A stretch of 64,000 bases of DNA from Thalassospira sp. MCCC 1A01148 (GCF_001613795.1 NZ_LPVZ01000022.1:124001-188000), one strand, 5' to 3'. Positions 1-10,906 are shown, numbered from the stretch's first letter. Numbers and translations: made by a program. The notes: generated by a model from the sequence alone, not told the origin.

Positions 1-592
1 AGGTGATGTTGGTCTGGGATGCCGAAAGGATCGGCTGGATCATCGAGTTGTATTTGCCGGTCAGCTGCTGGAACTTGGAGATTGAATCTGACAGCTCGCT
101 TGCGACTTCAAACCGTTCGATGGTCGTGTCATGCAGTTCCTGCAGAGCTTCGGCAAGGCTCTGGCCATTGCCTTCAATCACCGCAAGGGTTTCTTCCGGA
201 AGACCGGACTCGTCGAGGACGGCAAGGTTTTCTTGCAAGGTTGCCAGCATCACATCAAGGTCGGCTTTGACGGCCTGTTCTTCCTCGATGGTTGAGGCAG
301 CAACAATACGTGGTGCGGATGCCACAATCTTCGCGCTGGTCGTCGCAAGCTGCTGCGCGGCAAACATGGGCGGAAGCTGCTCATAGGCAATCTTGTCAAG
401 CTGGTTGCCGAATTTTGTAAATGAGAAGACCGATACGGCTGCAGCCAGAATTGCAATCAGACCGACAAGAAAGAATGCACCTGCCAATTTTTCACGAACG
501 CCGTGTCCTGCTTTATTGGATTTTTTTGCTTTGTCTGTGGATTTCTTTTTTGGCGAAGACGGCTTGGTGCCGCGCTTGATACTAAAACCCAT
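1..592 (-). CDS. Methyl-accepting chemotaxis protein, N-terminal part (runs off the left edge)
   Basis: About 197 codons read leftward from an ATG at 592 and leave the window still open, so only the N-terminus is visible. A basic, lysine-rich cytoplasmic tail of about 30 residues (K/S/P-rich) is followed by one strong transmembrane helix (roughly residues 33-53) and a helical periplasmic sensor region. The stretch after the helix (FGNQLDKI, QLPPMFAAQQLAT, APRIVAA) is clearly paralogous to the complete chemoreceptor at 980-3154, which supports the call although HAMP and signalling domains lie outside. The two genes are tandem and co-oriented, separated by the terminator at 932-960, so they are probably separate transcripts. 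The ligand is unknown. Confidence 0.85.
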   Translation of the reverse strand, partial: MGFSIKRGTKPSSPKKKSTDKAKKSNKAGHGVREKLAGAFFLVGLIAILAAAVSVFSFTKFGNQLDKIAYEQLPPMFAAQQLATTSAKIVASAPRIVAASTIEEEQAVKADLDVMLATLQENLAVLDESGLPEETLAVIEGNGQSLAEALQELHDTTIERFEVASELSDSISKFQQLTGKYNSMIQPILSASQTNIT

Positions 593-931
593 AATTTATC
601 TTACCCCGTAGACCAAAGAGCCAAGCGTCAACACGGCCTCGTGCCGACGCGTATACATGCGTCGTTTGAACGTCTGTTCCCTGCCAAGCCACATTTTGGG
701 GATACCCGTGTCCTGCCCCGAACAGGATCAAGGGTGATTAAAGTGGGGCCTGATTTTTTATCATTGGAAGCAGATATAGCACAGTATCGCCGCCGCGATC
801 ATGGCTTTTCAAACCAACCTGTACATCTGTATATGGCCAGGTATTGGCCCAAGATTGCGCGTTACGACGGTTGCGTTTTGATTTGGGGGACGGCGGTCGT
901 TATTCAATATCTCGCCCCCGGACGCATGCAA

Positions 932-960
932 AAAAAGGCCCGCCATTGGCGGGCCTTTTT
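932..960 (-). terminator. Bidirectional rho-independent terminator
   Basis: A perfect 13-bp inverted repeat (AAAAAGGCCCGCC, loop ATT) ends in T runs on both strands. It lies 20 bp past the stop of the minus-strand chemoreceptor ending at 980. The rest of the gap 593-931 shows no gene; it must hold the promoter of the left chemoreceptor, but I see no clear promoter boxes. Confidence 0.85.
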
Positions 961-979
961 AAAAGTACGTCAGGCAGGA

Positions 980-3154
980 TCAGGACGCTGCGCGCTCATT
1001 TGCCTGTTGGCGCAGATCATCAAGAATGCCGTTAATCCGCGAGCGAAGGTTTTCAACCTTCTGCGAGGCATCCTGCGCAGTTGCCAGAACCTGACCAGAA
1101 AGTTCACCGGTCTTGCTGGTTTCGTTGGCAACTTCCGTGATCGAGGCCGAAACAGAACGTGTGCGATCAGCCGCACCACGCACATTGCGCGTGATTTCGT
1201 CTGTTGCTGCACCTTGTTCCTCAACCGCAGCGGAGATAGTGGTCGCGATTTCATTGATGTTTTCAATGATGCGGCCGATATCGCCGATTGCGTTCACAGA
1301 CTCACCGGTTGCTTTCTGGATGCCAGAAATCTGGCCAGAAATTTCCTCGGTGGCTTTTTCGGTCTGGTTGGCAAGGTTTTTGACCTCTGCGGCAACAACC
1401 GCAAAGCCCTTGCCGGCATCGCCAGCACGGGCGGCCTCGATGGTCGCGTTAAGTGCAAGCAAGTTGGTCTGTTCTGCGATGTCGGTGATCAGGGCGATCA
1501 CTTCGCCAATACGATCTGCAGACTGCGACAGGCTGTGAACCAGTTCGTTGGTTTCCTGTGCACGACTGGAAGCTTCGCTTGAAATGCGGGTCGATTCCGC
1601 CATCTGACGGTTGATTTCCGCATTCGATGCCGACAGCTGTTCGGTCGCGGCTGCAACCGTTTCGACATTGCCGGTTGCTTCCTGTGCAGAGCTCGCAACG
1701 TCTTCGGTCTGGCCTGAAACCAGTTCCGCGCTCGACGTCATCTGGCCCGATACCCCCTGAAGCTGATCGCCAAGGGCCGCGATTTCATTCACGGCACTTT
1801 CGACTTCGTTTTGCAGGGTATCAGCCAGCGTCAGCAATTCATCACGAAGCGCTTCATTGCGTTCACGGTTAAGGCGTTCTTCTTCCGCCTGCATGGCTTG
1901 AACCTTAAGCGCGTTGTCCTTAAAGACATCAACCGCACGGCCCATGGCACTGATTTCGTCTTTGCCCTTGGAGGGGACAACGACATCAAGGTTGCCATCT
2001 GCAAGCTGAACCATGGTTTTCTGCAGGCTGCCAAGACGGCGCAGAACGTTGCCACGCACATACAGTACATAGATCGCAAGCGAGATGATGATCGCTGCAA
2101 CTGCGACGACAAACAGGGCGGTCAGGCTTTGTTTCTCGACAACTTTTGCCTGGGCGGCGGCCTCGTCAACTTCTGCATTCAGACCGGCAACCAGTTCCGC
2201 AACGCTGTTACGCATGGCATTGGCATATTCGCCACTTTGTACGACAAGTGCCTGACTTCTTTCCGTCGCCTCAAGTTCACGTTTACGAAGGTCCGGCAGG
2301 CTGCCTTCACCAACCGAAAGCTTTTGCATCTTGCCAATCAGGTCGACGTAAAAGGCCTTGAGGCGGTCATTGTCAAGCGTATCAAGCTTGCTCAGCGCGT
2401 CGGCATAAACGCCGCGGATGCGCACCGGAATGATCGACAGGCGGACAGCCTGCGTTTCCGTGGTGCTGGAAATAATCATGTTGGATGCGGCCGAACCGAG
2501 ACGTTCGATCTCGAGGATCGGAGTACGTGTCTCGATCGCTGACGCGAACTTCTGGAAAGCCTCTAGAATTTCTGTCTTGTCGGTACTGAATTTTTTTGAC
2601 GGATCATCTTCAAAGGACGAAGCGTATTCGGTGCCCTGGGCCATGTCGTTCTGGGTATAGGACAGCAGCGGCTTCAGGGTGTCGGCATAACGCTTGGCAT
2701 GACTTTGGAACTCGTCGAGTTTATCAGACTTTTCGTTGCTGATCTGGAAGCGTTCCTGGGTCACTTCGTGAAGCTGACGAAGGTTATCCGCGAGCAGGGA
2801 GCGGTTATCATTGATGCTTGCGATCACAGCCGGCATAAAGCCGGTTGCCTCGATTTCCTCGATCAGGACGGAAAGTTCGTCCAGGCGCACCGCAAGTTCG
2901 TCATTGATCGCAATTTCCTCGTCCGGATTGGCAGCGGCCACGATACGTGGCGCAATCGCAACAATCTCGGCACTTCCGGTCGCAAGTGACTGTGCTGCGG
3001 CAATCGGCGGAAGCTTTTCTTCTGTGATTGTGCTCAGCGCATTGCCGAATTGGTTGAAGGATACCGCACCGACGATGGCAGAAATAACCGCCATTAGTCC
3101 TACCAAAGCAAATGATATCAGAAGCTTGCTTTGGACCCCGAATTTAGTTCCCAT
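980..3154 (-). CDS. Methyl-accepting chemotaxis protein
   Basis: A complete 724-residue transmembrane chemoreceptor, signalling through CheW/CheA to the flagellar motor. Transmembrane helix 1 is near residues 11-33, a long all-helical periplasmic sensor spans about 34-340, and helix 2 lies near 345-367. A HAMP linker follows (near [19 protein letters not shown]), then a cytoplasmic coiled-coil signalling domain. The highly conserved hairpin tip is present ([20 protein letters not shown], then [15 protein letters not shown]). The C-terminus ends in ERAAS, with no NWETF-like CheR/CheB tether. The sensor region resembles that of the neighbouring partial receptor, so the pair probably arose by duplication. 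The ligand cannot be read from sequence. Confidence 0.97.
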   Translation of the reverse strand: MGTKFGVQSKLLISFALVGLMAVISAIVGAVSFNQFGNALSTITEEKLPPIAAAQSLATGSAEIVAIAPRIVAAANPDEEIAINDELAVRLDELSVLIEEIEATGFMPAVIASINDNRSLLADNLRQLHEVTQERFQISNEKSDKLDEFQSHAKRYADTLKPLLSYTQNDMAQGTEYASSFEDDPSKKFSTDKTEILEAFQKFASAIETRTPILEIERLGSAASNMIISSTTETQAVRLSIIPVRIRGVYADALSKLDTLDNDRLKAFYVDLIGKMQKLSVGEGSLPDLRKRELEATERSQALVVQSGEYANAMRNSVAELVAGLNAEVDEAAAQAKVVEKQSLTALFVVAVAAIIISLAIYVLYVRGNVLRRLGSLQKTMVQLADGNLDVVVPSKGKDEISAMGRAVDVFKDNALKVQAMQAEEERLNRERNEALRDELLTLADTLQNEVESAVNEIAALGDQLQGVSGQMTSSAELVSGQTEDVASSAQEATGNVETVAAATEQLSASNAEINRQMAESTRISSEASSRAQETNELVHSLSQSADRIGEVIALITDIAEQTNLLALNATIEAARAGDAGKGFAVVAAEVKNLANQTEKATEEISGQISGIQKATGESVNAIGDIGRIIENINEIATTISAAVEEQGAATDEITRNVRGAADRTRSVSASITEVANETSKTGELSGQVLATAQDASQKVENLRSRINGILDDLRQQANERAAS

Positions 3155-3638
3155 TCTATCTAACCTTTGTTTCCTGGCTGTTTCCGTATGGCTTCTTTGT
3201 CCATTCCGGTTGTTTCTGGCACCACAGGATCATGTCTTGTCCCGCGTTCGGCGTCAGTTCCGGCCCCCTGAGAGTATTCTTCTTTAGTTTAATATCTATG
3301 ACAAATAACATTAATGAAAGAATATCATGAGGTCTGCAACATCTATCCGCGTATAGGGGCGAACTATCCTGGGATAGGTCGGGAAACCAAACAGGGTTCG
3401 CTGCGTTCCCGTCGCCCGGTGCTGCCTGTGATCCCGGCGAGTTGGCAAGCATGGCTGGACCTTGCACGGCAAACAGGATATAGGAGCTGTCGAAATTTTC
3501 GTTCGCGTATGTTGCAGATGTGAATGCACAGCTTGCACATGCCCGGGCGGGCTGGTCTGTCAGGGAAGGCCCGTATGACCGGCGTGGTATCTCCCGATAC
3601 CGTTCCAACACAAGTTCAATGACTACAGGTTTTAGGTT
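3155..3638. other. Intergenic region between chemoreceptor and yebC
   Basis: This is a divergent 484-bp gap that should hold the promoters of both flanking genes. The only open frames are short and lack good ribosome-binding sites. A 14-bp palindrome (CTATCCTGGGATAG) at 3364-3377 could be an operator but has no known counterpart. I see no RNA gene. Confidence 0.4.
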
Positions 3639-4385
3639 ATGGCCGGCCATTCCCAATTTAAAAACATCATGCACCGCAAAGGTGCGCAGGACAAAAAGCG
3701 CGCCAAGATCTTCACCAAACTCGCGCGCGAAATTACCGTTGCGGCGAAAATCAGCGAAGACGTCGATAGCAACCCGCGCCTGCGTGCGGCGATTGCTGCA
3801 GCGCGTGCGCAGAACATGCCCAAGGATAACATCGATCGCGCCATCAAAAAGGCGACCGGTGCGGGCGAGGGCGATAACTACGAAGAAGTCCGTTACGAGG
3901 GTTATGGCACTGCAGGTGTCGCCGTCATTGTTGAAGCTCTGACCGATAACCGTAACCGGACCGCTTCCGAAGTTCGTGCAGCCTTCACTAAACACGGTGG
4001 CAACCTTGGCGAAACCGGTTCGGTTGGTTTCATGTTCAACCGTCTGGGCGAAATCGTCTATCCGGCCGACAAGGCCGATGCCGACGAAATCTTCGAAGCG
4101 GCCCTTGAAGCCGGTGCTGCCAACGCGGAATCTGATGACGAAAACCACATCATCGATACCGAACTCGAAGAACTCAACGCTGTGCGTGAAGCCCTGACCG
4201 AAAAATTCGGCGATCCGGAAAGCGCAAAAATGGTCTTCCGGGCAACTACCGAGGCGGACATTACCGTCGATCAGGCACAAAGCATCATGAAGCTTGTCGA
4301 TGTCCTTGAAGATAACGACGACGTCCAGAATGTTTGGACCAACGTTAACTGGACAGACGAAATCGTTGCTGGTCTCGACAACTAA
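3639..4385 (+). CDS. yebC: YebC/PmpR family protein
   Basis: This 248-residue protein belongs to the TACO1/YebC family, whose members act as DNA-binding transcriptional regulators and, in more recent work, help ribosomes through proline-rich stretches. The N-terminus is diagnostic ([20 protein letters not shown], then [11 protein letters not shown]), the length is typical, and the acidic middle and C-terminal domains align by eye with the family. An AGGTTTTAGG ribosome-binding region precedes the ATG. The gene lies directly upstream of ruvC, as in many proteobacteria, but a terminator (4398-4433) separates it from the ruv genes. The downstream ruv and tol genes are therefore likely to need their own promoter or read-through. 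Confidence 0.97.
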   Translation: MAGHSQFKNIMHRKGAQDKKRAKIFTKLAREITVAAKISEDVDSNPRLRAAIAAARAQNMPKDNIDRAIKKATGAGEGDNYEEVRYEGYGTAGVAVIVEALTDNRNRTASEVRAAFTKHGGNLGETGSVGFMFNRLGEIVYPADKADADEIFEAALEAGAANAESDDENHIIDTELEELNAVREALTEKFGDPESAKMVFRATTEADITVDQAQSIMKLVDVLEDNDDVQNVWTNVNWTDEIVAGLDN

Positions 4386-4397
4386 TTAACATTTGCC

Positions 4398-4433
4398 AAC
4401 ACCCGCCTTTCGCTTTTGAATGGCGGGTGTTTT
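4398..4433 (+). terminator. Rho-independent terminator after yebC
   Basis: A 10-bp perfect stem (AACACCCGCC/GGCGGGTGTT) with a 14-nt loop runs into a short T tract. It lies 13 bp past the yebC stop. It also covers an in-frame ATG at 4420, which argues against that ATG as the start of ruvC. Confidence 0.8.
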
Positions 4434-4467
4434 GTATCTGCAATCCGGTTTTCTTTTGGGGGAAGTA

Positions 4468-4998
4468 GTGGTCAGAGTGCTCGGGATTGATCCCGGTCTG
4501 CAACGAACCGGTTGGGGTGTCATTGACCTCGACAATAACCGCATGCGTCATGTCGCCAATGGTGTGGTGACATCCACCCAAGCCCTGACCCTTGCCGAAC
4601 GCCTCGACCAGCTCCATACCGGCCTGATCGAAGTCATCAAGCTCTGGACGCCTGACGAAGCCGCGGTCGAGGAAACCTTTGTGAACAAGAACCCGGTTTC
4701 CACCCTGAAACTGGGGCAGGCACGCGGGGTGGCCTTGCTTGCGCCGGCGCGTAACGGCATCCCGGTAACGGAATATACACCCAATGCCGTCAAAAAGACT
4801 GTTGTTGGCGCAGGTCATGCTGCCAAACAGCAGGTCGAAATGATGGTTTCGACCCTGCTGCCGGGATGTGAGATCGTCGGGCCGGATGCGGCGGACGCCC
4901 TTGCCGTTGCCATCTGCCACGCGCAACATGCCGGAAACCGGTCGCTTGCCAATTCGATGGCAGCGCACCCAACACGAAACGGGAGAAAATACAGGTGA
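4468..4998 (+). CDS. ruvC: Crossover junction endodeoxyribonuclease RuvC
   Basis: RuvC is the Holliday-junction resolvase that cuts four-way junctions bound by RuvAB during recombinational repair. The protein has the RNase H-like fold signatures: LGIDPG with the first catalytic Asp, [26 protein letters not shown] second motif with the catalytic Glu, and [14 protein letters not shown] with the C-terminal Asp pair. I take the GTG at 4468 as start because GGGGGAAG lies just upstream and the family begins within a few residues of the GIDPG motif. That gives 176 residues, the usual length. An in-frame ATG at 4420 lies inside the yebC terminator. The stop overlaps the ruvA start by 4 bp. Confidence 0.97.
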   Translation: MVRVLGIDPGLQRTGWGVIDLDNNRMRHVANGVVTSTQALTLAERLDQLHTGLIEVIKLWTPDEAAVEETFVNKNPVSTLKLGQARGVALLAPARNGIPVTEYTPNAVKKTVVGAGHAAKQQVEMMVSTLLPGCEIVGPDAADALAVAICHAQHAGNRSLANSMAAHPTRNGRKYR

Positions 4999-5690
4999 TC
5001 GCCAAACTGCGCGGAATTGTGGATTTCATCGGTGAAGACAGCGTTATCATTGATGTGAACGGTGTCGGGTATCTGGTCTTTGCATCGCGCCGCACCCTTT
5101 CCATGCTGCCGCCCAAGGGCGGGGATGCCGGGCTGATGATCGAAACCCATGTCCGCGAAGATCACATTCATCTGTATGGTTTTGCCGACAACGCCGAAAA
5201 GCAATGGTTTGCCTTGCTGACCACCGTGCAAGGTGTGGGCGCCAAGGTCGCGCTGGCGCTGTTGTCTGTTTTGACCCCGACTGATCTTTTGCGTGCGCTG
5301 GCGGCCCAGGACACCACGGCACTTTGCCGCGCACCGGGTATCGGGCCAAAGGTCGCAACCCGCATCGTTGGCGAACTGAAAGACAAGGCCGCAAAACTGA
5401 ACCTTGGCCCGGTTGCAGCCCCTGCGGCTCCCGCCGTCGAAGACGCAAAACCAGCCGCAAAACCCAAAAAAACCGCCAAACCCGCACCGGATGTGAGCGC
5501 CGACACAGCCCCGGCAGAACCTGTTGTGGATGATAGCGTCGTTTTGGCAGATGCGGTATCGGCACTGGTCAATCTCGGTTATGGCCGCTCCGAGGCGTTT
5601 GGTGCGGTGGGCAAGGCCGCGCAGCAAGCGGGTGACGACAAGTCGATCGATACCCTGATCCGTCTGGGACTAAAGGAGCTTAGCGCGTGA
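4995..5690 (+). CDS. ruvA: Holliday junction DNA helicase subunit RuvA
   Basis: RuvA binds the Holliday junction as a tetramer and loads the RuvB motor. The order is an N-terminal OB fold (residues about 1-63, beginning [15 protein letters not shown]), then helix-hairpin-helix repeats ([15 protein letters not shown] and [13 protein letters not shown]). An unusually long Ala/Pro/Lys-rich flexible linker (about residues 137-180) and the C-terminal RuvB-binding domain ([13 protein letters not shown] to the end) follow. The length of 231 exceeds the usual ~200 because of the linker. The start is GTG, coupled to ruvC through a GTGA overlap; the stop overlaps the GTG of ruvB in the same way. Confidence 0.97.
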   Translation: MIAKLRGIVDFIGEDSVIIDVNGVGYLVFASRRTLSMLPPKGGDAGLMIETHVREDHIHLYGFADNAEKQWFALLTTVQGVGAKVALALLSVLTPTDLLRALAAQDTTALCRAPGIGPKVATRIVGELKDKAAKLNLGPVAAPAAPAVEDAKPAAKPKKTAKPAPDVSADTAPAEPVVDDSVVLADAVSALVNLGYGRSEAFGAVGKAAQQAGDDKSIDTLIRLGLKELSA

Positions 5691-6748
5691 GCGAAGAAGA
5701 AGACCGTCTGCTCAGTGGCGAGCGTCGCGAAGAAGACCAACAGGATGGATCGCTGCGTCCCCGTCGGCTTGATGATTTTACCGGCCAGAAAGAAGTGCGT
5801 GAAAACCTTGATGTTTTCATCAAGGCCGCCAGTGCCCGCGATGAGGCCATGGACCATGTCCTGTTCTTTGGTCCGCCGGGCTTGGGGAAAACCACACTTT
5901 CGCAAATCGTTGCCAGTGAACTCGGTGTCGGCTTTCGCGCCACATCCGGCCCGGTAATTGCCAAGGCCGGGGATCTGGCCGCCCTTCTGACCAACCTTCA
6001 ACCGCGCGATGTTTTGTTTATTGACGAAATCCATCGCCTGAACCCGGCGGTGGAGGAAATCCTTTATCCGGCGATGGAAGACTTCCAGCTTGATCTGATC
6101 ATCGGCGAGGGGCCAGCAGCCCGTTCGGTGCGGATTGACTTGCCGCCCTTCACCCTTGTGGGGGCCACGACCCGTTCGGGCCTTCTGACCACGCCGCTCC
6201 GTGATCGTTTCGGTATCCCGTTGCGTTTGCGGTTCTATGAGCCCGAAGAACTGGTTAGCATCGTTGCCCGTGGTGCGCGGCTTCTGAATTTCGACATGAC
6301 CGAAGAAGGTGCCATGGAAATCGCCCGTCGGTCGCGCGGCACCCCGCGTATCGCCGGTCGCCTGTTGCGCCGTGTGCGTGATTTTGCTGCGGTGGCGGAA
6401 AAATCCCCGGTCGATAAATTTATTGCCGATGCCGCCCTGACCCGGCTTGAGGTCGATAACCTTGGTCTTGATAGTCAGGACCGGCGTTACCTTAATTGTA
6501 TCGCCAGCAACTATGGCGGCGGTCCTGTCGGTGTCGACACGCTTGCCGCGGCCCTGTCTGAAGAACGCGATACCATCGAAGACGTCATTGAGCCTTATTT
6601 GCTGCAACAAGGCCTGATCCAGCGAACCCCGCGCGGGCGCATGCTTGGTGTTAAGGGCTTTAAGCATCTAGGTCTGACCCCGCCGCGCGAAGCGGGCGGG
6701 ATGCCGCTTTCCGATCTGTTTGACGGGCAGGCGGGGGACGATTCCTGA
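5687..6748 (+). CDS. ruvB: Holliday junction DNA helicase RuvB
   Basis: RuvB is the hexameric AAA+ ATPase that drives branch migration with RuvA. The 353-residue protein shows Walker A (GPPGLGKTT), Walker B (LFIDEIHR), the sensor 1 region (GATTRSGLL) and arginine-finger/sensor 2 regions ([15 protein letters not shown]). A C-terminal winged-helix domain follows ([17 protein letters not shown]). The GTG start overlaps the ruvA stop, and the stop overlaps the ATG of the thioesterase gene by one base. The ruvCAB genes are thus tightly coupled and lead directly into the tol cluster. SOS control is possible, but I did not find a convincing LexA box upstream of ruvC. Confidence 0.98.
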   Translation: MSEEEDRLLSGERREEDQQDGSLRPRRLDDFTGQKEVRENLDVFIKAASARDEAMDHVLFFGPPGLGKTTLSQIVASELGVGFRATSGPVIAKAGDLAALLTNLQPRDVLFIDEIHRLNPAVEEILYPAMEDFQLDLIIGEGPAARSVRIDLPPFTLVGATTRSGLLTTPLRDRFGIPLRLRFYEPEELVSIVARGARLLNFDMTEEGAMEIARRSRGTPRIAGRLLRRVRDFAAVAEKSPVDKFIADAALTRLEVDNLGLDSQDRRYLNCIASNYGGGPVGVDTLAAALSEERDTIEDVIEPYLLQQGLIQRTPRGRMLGVKGFKHLGLTPPREAGGMPLSDLFDGQAGDDS

Positions 6749-7209
6749 TGTCACAAAAAGATCATGATGCCCTTTTGGGATGGCTTGACGGCAATAAGCA
6801 CATCTATCCGCTTATTGTTTATTACGAAGATACGGATGCAGGCGGCATCGTCTATCACGCCAGTTATCTGGCATTTGCCGAACGTGCACGTTCAGCGATG
6901 CTTAACCTGTTGGGCTTTACCAATCGAAATGTTGCAGAACGCCACAAAGTTGCCATAGCCGTTCGACACTGTACGCTCGACTTTCGACGTGCCGCACAGT
7001 TGGAAGATCGCCTGACGGTTGAAAGCCGGGTGATCAAGCTTGGGGGCGCATCGCTTGGTTTTGAACAAAAGATCATGCGTGATGGCGAAGAACTGGTGGT
7101 GATCGAGATTTATCTCGCCTGCATGTCGTTGGAAGAACTTCGGGCACAACGCCTGCCTGATGAACTAAGAACAGTATTTAATCGATGTCTTGATGTGACA
7201 AAGGACTGA
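6748..7209 (+). CDS. ybgC: Tol-Pal system-associated acyl-CoA thioesterase
   Basis: A 153-residue hot-dog-fold thioesterase of the YbgC/4-hydroxybenzoyl-CoA thioesterase family, which hydrolyses acyl-CoA or acyl-ACP at the inner membrane and may link phospholipid metabolism to the Tol system. The catalytic Asp motif is present (YYEDTDAGGIVYHASYL), followed by the conserved hot-dog helix (FAERARSAML). The gene sits between ruvB and tolQ, the conserved position at the head of tol clusters, and is followed 8 bp later by tolQ. It probably belongs to the same transcript. Confidence 0.95.
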   Translation: MSQKDHDALLGWLDGNKHIYPLIVYYEDTDAGGIVYHASYLAFAERARSAMLNLLGFTNRNVAERHKVAIAVRHCTLDFRRAAQLEDRLTVESRVIKLGGASLGFEQKIMRDGEELVVIEIYLACMSLEELRAQRLPDELRTVFNRCLDVTKD

Positions 7210-7216
7210 CGGGAAT

Positions 7217-7948
7217 ATGGAAAATCAAGTGGTCGACGCGGTAACGCTGGGGCAGTCGGTCATGGCGCATGACATGTCTTTATGGGGACTGTTCATGCAG
7301 GCTGGGCTTGTCGTCAAATCTGTGATGATCGGGCTTTTGCTGGCTTCTGTCTGGGTTTGGGCAATTGTGATCGAGAAAGTCCTGCGGCTGCGCAAATTGC
7401 GTGCGCAGGCCCACACTTTCGAAGAAGCCTTCTGGTCGGGCGGATCGCTTGAAGATCTCTATGATCGCATCGCCGATCAGCCGCGCGATCCGATGTCAGC
7501 CATCTTTGTTTCGGCCATGCGTGAATGGCGTCGTTCTAACGCAAAGGGTGTCCATGGTGATACCATGCGTGCCCGCCTTCAGCAGCGCCTTGAAAAATCC
7601 ATGGAAATCACGCTCGGCCGTGAAATGGACCGGGTTGAACGCTACATGACGTTCCTGGCATCTGTCGGTTCGACCGCACCGTTTGTTGGTCTGTTCGGCA
7701 CCGTCTGGGGCATCATGGTGTCGTTCCAGTCGATTGCCGCATCCAAGAACACGTCATTGGCTGTTGTCGCACCGGGTATTGCCGAGGCGCTTTTTGCAAC
7801 CGCCATGGGCCTTGTTGCCGCTATTCCGGCGGTGGTTGCCTATAACAAGATTTCCAGTGACCTGAACCGTTACAGCAATCGCCTTGAAGCTTTCGTGGAC
7901 GAGTTTTCCTCGATCCTTTCGCGCCAACTTGACGACACGAGAGACTGA
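7217..7948 (+). CDS. tolQ: Tol-Pal system proton channel subunit TolQ
   Basis: TolQ is the inner-membrane ExbB-like subunit that forms the proton-driven motor with TolR and energises TolA. Three transmembrane helices are visible: about residues 25-48 (VKSVMIGLLLASVWVWAIVI), about 142-165 (FLASVGSTAPFVGLFGTVWG) and about 176-200 (VVAPGIAEALFATAMGLVAA). The last two are the family's most conserved motifs. The cytoplasmic region between helices 1 and 2 is long, as expected. The length of 243 is typical. It is followed 2 bp later by tolR. Confidence 0.97.
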   Translation: MENQVVDAVTLGQSVMAHDMSLWGLFMQAGLVVKSVMIGLLLASVWVWAIVIEKVLRLRKLRAQAHTFEEAFWSGGSLEDLYDRIADQPRDPMSAIFVSAMREWRRSNAKGVHGDTMRARLQQRLEKSMEITLGREMDRVERYMTFLASVGSTAPFVGLFGTVWGIMVSFQSIAASKNTSLAVVAPGIAEALFATAMGLVAAIPAVVAYNKISSDLNRYSNRLEAFVDEFSSILSRQLDDTRD

Positions 7949-7950
7949 TC

Positions 7951-8403
7951 ATGGGCGCTCAACTTGCCAAATCAGGCGGAGGACGCCGTCGCGGTCGTCG
8001 GGGTAACCGGCGCGCCGCAATGAGTGACATCAACGTCACGCCGATGGTTGATGTCATGCTGGTGCTGCTCGTGATCTTCATGGTCGCGGCCCCCTTGATG
8101 ACGGTTGGTGTCGAGGTTGATCTGCCGGAAACCAGTGCCGCGCCGATGACCGGGCAGGACGAACCGCTGGTGGTGTCGGTTTCGGCCGAAGGCACGATCT
8201 ACATCATGGATAGTGAAATCGCGCAGGACACCCTGACCGAAAAGCTGGCGGCCATCACCGACAACAAGGCCGATACCCGCATCTTCGTGCGCGGGGACAA
8301 GTCAATTGACTATGGCCGTGTGATGGAAGTCATGGGGCTGATCAAGGATGCCGGCTTTACCAAGGTGGCGTTGATCGCGGAACTGCCGGCACGGGATTCG
8401 TAA
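7951..8403 (+). CDS. tolR: Tol-Pal system protein TolR
   Basis: TolR is the ExbD-like single-span subunit that carries the proton-conducting Asp in the TolQR motor. After a basic, Gly/Arg-rich N-terminus ([13 protein letters not shown]) comes [20 protein letters not shown], in which the Asp of MVDVMLVL lies in the membrane helix. The periplasmic domain follows ([13 protein letters not shown] to the end). The length of 150 is usual. The gene sits immediately after tolQ and 8 bp ahead of tolA. Confidence 0.97.
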   Translation: MGAQLAKSGGGRRRGRRGNRRAAMSDINVTPMVDVMLVLLVIFMVAAPLMTVGVEVDLPETSAAPMTGQDEPLVVSVSAEGTIYIMDSEIAQDTLTEKLAAITDNKADTRIFVRGDKSIDYGRVMEVMGLIKDAGFTKVALIAELPARDS

Positions 8404-8410
8404 TCGAATT

Positions 8411-9367
8411 ATGCTGCGTTATGCTCTCATATCGCTTGGTTTGCATGTTGCGCTGTTTTTGGTGGCGTGGCTTGGCTTGCCGGATCTGTTTGATGAAACA
8501 CCGCTGGATCTGCAGTCCATTTCGGTCGAAGTCGTGACGGTTGATGAATTCTCTGCCGCCCCGACCAAGGCGTTGCCAAAGCCTGAACCGAAAGAAGAAC
8601 CCAAACCGGCCCCGAAACCGGAACCAAAACCCAAGCCCGAACCCAAGCCGGAGCCGAAACCCGAGCCAAAACCGGAGCCGAAGCCCGAACCCAAACCGGA
8701 ACCAAAACCAGAGCCGAAGCCTGAGCCAAAACCTGAGCCAAAACCGGAACCCGTTCCCGAGCCGAAGCCCGAACCGGTTCCAACGCCTGAGGTCAAAAAA
8801 GAGCCAGAGCCAGAACCGCAGCCAACAGAACTTGCCGCCGTAAAACCGACAAGCAAGCCGACACCGCCCAAACCGGAACCGGTCAAAAAACCGGAGCCGA
8901 AAAAGGAAGAGCCGAAGAAACGCGACCTGATGAGCGTTCTTAAGGATGTCAGCAAGCTTAAGGAAACATCGGAGGCGACATCTGAACCGCAGCCTGACGA
9001 AGCGCCGCAGGAAAATGCCAGCGAGGTTGTGGCAACGCGGCTTGATGCCAATCTGACCATGAGCGAGCTTGATGCCGTGAAACGTCAGATTGAAAAATGC
9101 TGGAGCCCGCCGGCAGGGGCGAAGGAAGCAGGCAACTTTGCAGTGGAAATTCATGTCAGCGCAAACCCGGACGGAACCGTCCGTCAGGCGCGGATTAGCA
9201 ACCGCAGCGACATCCAGGGCGATACTTCCCGCCGTACGATTGCGGAAAGCGCGCTTCGAGCAGTGCTAAATCCGCAATGCAGTCCTCTAAAACTGCCGCT
9301 GGATAAATACGAAATGTGGCGCACATTCACGTTCAATTTTGACATGCGTGAAATGCTGGGCCTTTAA
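8411..9367 (+). CDS. tolA: Cell envelope integrity protein TolA
   Basis: TolA spans the periplasm and passes TolQR energy to Pal and TolB. A transmembrane helix lies at residues 5-22. A periplasmic linker of about 110 residues consists of near-perfect PEPK repeats (codons around 8578-8910) followed by a K/E-rich stretch, and a C-terminal TolA/TonB-like domain starts near residue 205 ([20 protein letters not shown], with a partner Cys in LNPQCSPL). The linker is polyproline-type rather than the Ala/Lys-rich helix of E. coli TolA and so looks TonB-like. Position in the tol operon fixes the identity. Confidence 0.93.
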   Translation: MLRYALISLGLHVALFLVAWLGLPDLFDETPLDLQSISVEVVTVDEFSAAPTKALPKPEPKEEPKPAPKPEPKPKPEPKPEPKPEPKPEPKPEPKPEPKPEPKPEPKPEPKPEPVPEPKPEPVPTPEVKKEPEPEPQPTELAAVKPTSKPTPPKPEPVKKPEPKKEEPKKRDLMSVLKDVSKLKETSEATSEPQPDEAPQENASEVVATRLDANLTMSELDAVKRQIEKCWSPPAGAKEAGNFAVEIHVSANPDGTVRQARISNRSDIQGDTSRRTIAESALRAVLNPQCSPLKLPLDKYEMWRTFTFNFDMREMLGL

Positions 9368-9406
9368 GGATAAACTCCTGATACGCATGGAAAAGAGTGA
9401 GGCAGG

Positions 9407-10777
9407 ATGACGATCAAGACCAACGCAATAAAACGATTTTGGGTAACACGCAGTGTCGCGGCACTGTGCGCCCTTGCCGTTGTCGCTGGCCTGAATGTCG
9501 GGTTCATGTCGCCAGCACAGGCGGAACTCCGGATTGATATTACCCGGGGTGAACTGAAACCGATGCCAATTGCCGTCACCCGCTTTCCGGGCGAAGGCGT
9601 TGCCGAAACCGAGATCGGTCAGAACCTGACACAGGTTATCGCCGCCGATCTTGAACGTTCGGGGCTGTTTTCACCAATCGATGAAAAGGCATTCATTCAA
9701 AGTGCCGCGTCATTGGCGGTAAACCCGAACTTTGCAGAATGGCGCGCGATCAATGCCCAGGCGTTGGTCAATGGCCGTGTCGTGACCGAACCAAACGGTC
9801 TTCTGCGGGTTGAGTTCCGCCTTTGGGATGTCTTGGCCGAAACCCAGATGTCGGGTGTGGCCTATCGTACGCAGCCCAACAACTGGCGTCGCATCGCGCA
9901 CAAGATCGCCGATGAGATTTACAAGCGTATCACCGGTGAAACCGGCTATTTCGATACGCGTGTTGTGTATGTTTCTGAAAGTGGTCCGGCTGATAACCGG
10001 ACCAAACGTCTGGCCATCATGGATCAGGATGGTGCAAATCACCGCTTCCTGTCCGATGGCCGGTTCCTTGTGCTGAACCCGCGCTTCTCGCCGACAGCAC
10101 AGGAAGTGGTTTACATGTCGTATTTCAACGACAAGCCGCGCGTCTATGTTTTGGATATTGATAGTGGCGAACTGGAACTGCTGGGTGATTTTCCGGGGAT
10201 GACGTTTGCGCCCCGATTCGCGCCAGACGGGAACTCGGTTGTGATGTCACAAGCGCTTGACGGGAACAGTGAGATTTATGGACTGGACCTGCGCACGCGT
10301 GAAAAGCGTCAGCTGACGCGTCATCCGGCCGTGGATACCTCGCCTTCCTATTCGCCTGACGGTTCGCGCATTGCGTTCAACTCCGACCGCAGTGGGGCAC
10401 AACAACTTTATGTGATGAATGCGGATGGTAGCGGCGCACAACGGATCAGTTTCGGTGGCGGGCGCTATGCCACACCGGTCTGGTCGCCGCGCGGTGACCT
10501 GATTGCATTCACCAAATCTGAAGGAGGTCGTTATTATATCGGCGTCATGCGGCCAGACGGCAGTGGAGAAAGGCTGCTGGCCGAAGGGTACCTCGTAGAG
10601 GGACCAACATGGGCGCCGAACGGTCGAGTTTTGATGTACTACCGCCAGCACCCGTCCAGGGACGGGACCAAGGATCGCTATCGCTTGTATTCGATTGATC
10701 TTACCGGTTATAACGAACGAGAGATCGTTACACCGGCGGATGGGTCGGATCCAGCATGGTCACCCTTGATTCCCTGA
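9407..10777 (+). CDS. tolB: Tol-Pal system beta-propeller protein TolB
   Basis: A periplasmic 456-residue protein that binds Pal and TolA and is needed for outer-membrane constriction at division. An N-terminal signal peptide ([20 protein letters not shown], cleavage after SPAQA) precedes an alpha/beta domain. A six-bladed propeller follows, built from repeated WD40-like PD40 motifs such as [18 protein letters not shown] and [18 protein letters not shown]. The length and gene order are standard. A 129-bp gap to pal leaves room for a separate pal promoter. Confidence 0.97.
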   Translation: MTIKTNAIKRFWVTRSVAALCALAVVAGLNVGFMSPAQAELRIDITRGELKPMPIAVTRFPGEGVAETEIGQNLTQVIAADLERSGLFSPIDEKAFIQSAASLAVNPNFAEWRAINAQALVNGRVVTEPNGLLRVEFRLWDVLAETQMSGVAYRTQPNNWRRIAHKIADEIYKRITGETGYFDTRVVYVSESGPADNRTKRLAIMDQDGANHRFLSDGRFLVLNPRFSPTAQEVVYMSYFNDKPRVYVLDIDSGELELLGDFPGMTFAPRFAPDGNSVVMSQALDGNSEIYGLDLRTREKRQLTRHPAVDTSPSYSPDGSRIAFNSDRSGAQQLYVMNADGSGAQRISFGGGRYATPVWSPRGDLIAFTKSEGGRYYIGVMRPDGSGERLLAEGYLVEGPTWAPNGRVLMYYRQHPSRDGTKDRYRLYSIDLTGYNEREIVTPADGSDPAWSPLIP

Positions 10778-10906
10778 TATCTCAAGAGTATAGTCATCGC
10801 GAAGCACTGAATGCGATTCGCTTTAATCGCGGGCATTTTCGGTGTCGCGAGACATGGAAAACACCAACCTCGGGCGAATGCGTCCGGTGTTAAGGGGAAA
10901 ACTTAA

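Noticed and set aside
503..1582. 359-codon plus-strand frame
   Set aside because: It is antisense to the chemoreceptor genes and crosses their terminator; no ribosome-binding site or family resemblance.
4420..4467. Upstream ATG as the ruvC start
   Set aside because: It lies in the yebC terminator, and the GTG at 4468 has a strong ribosome-binding site and the family start position.
8578..8910. Short repeated DNA units resembling a CRISPR or minisatellite array
   Set aside because: The repeats are in-frame codons for the PEPK linker of TolA; there are no unique spacers.
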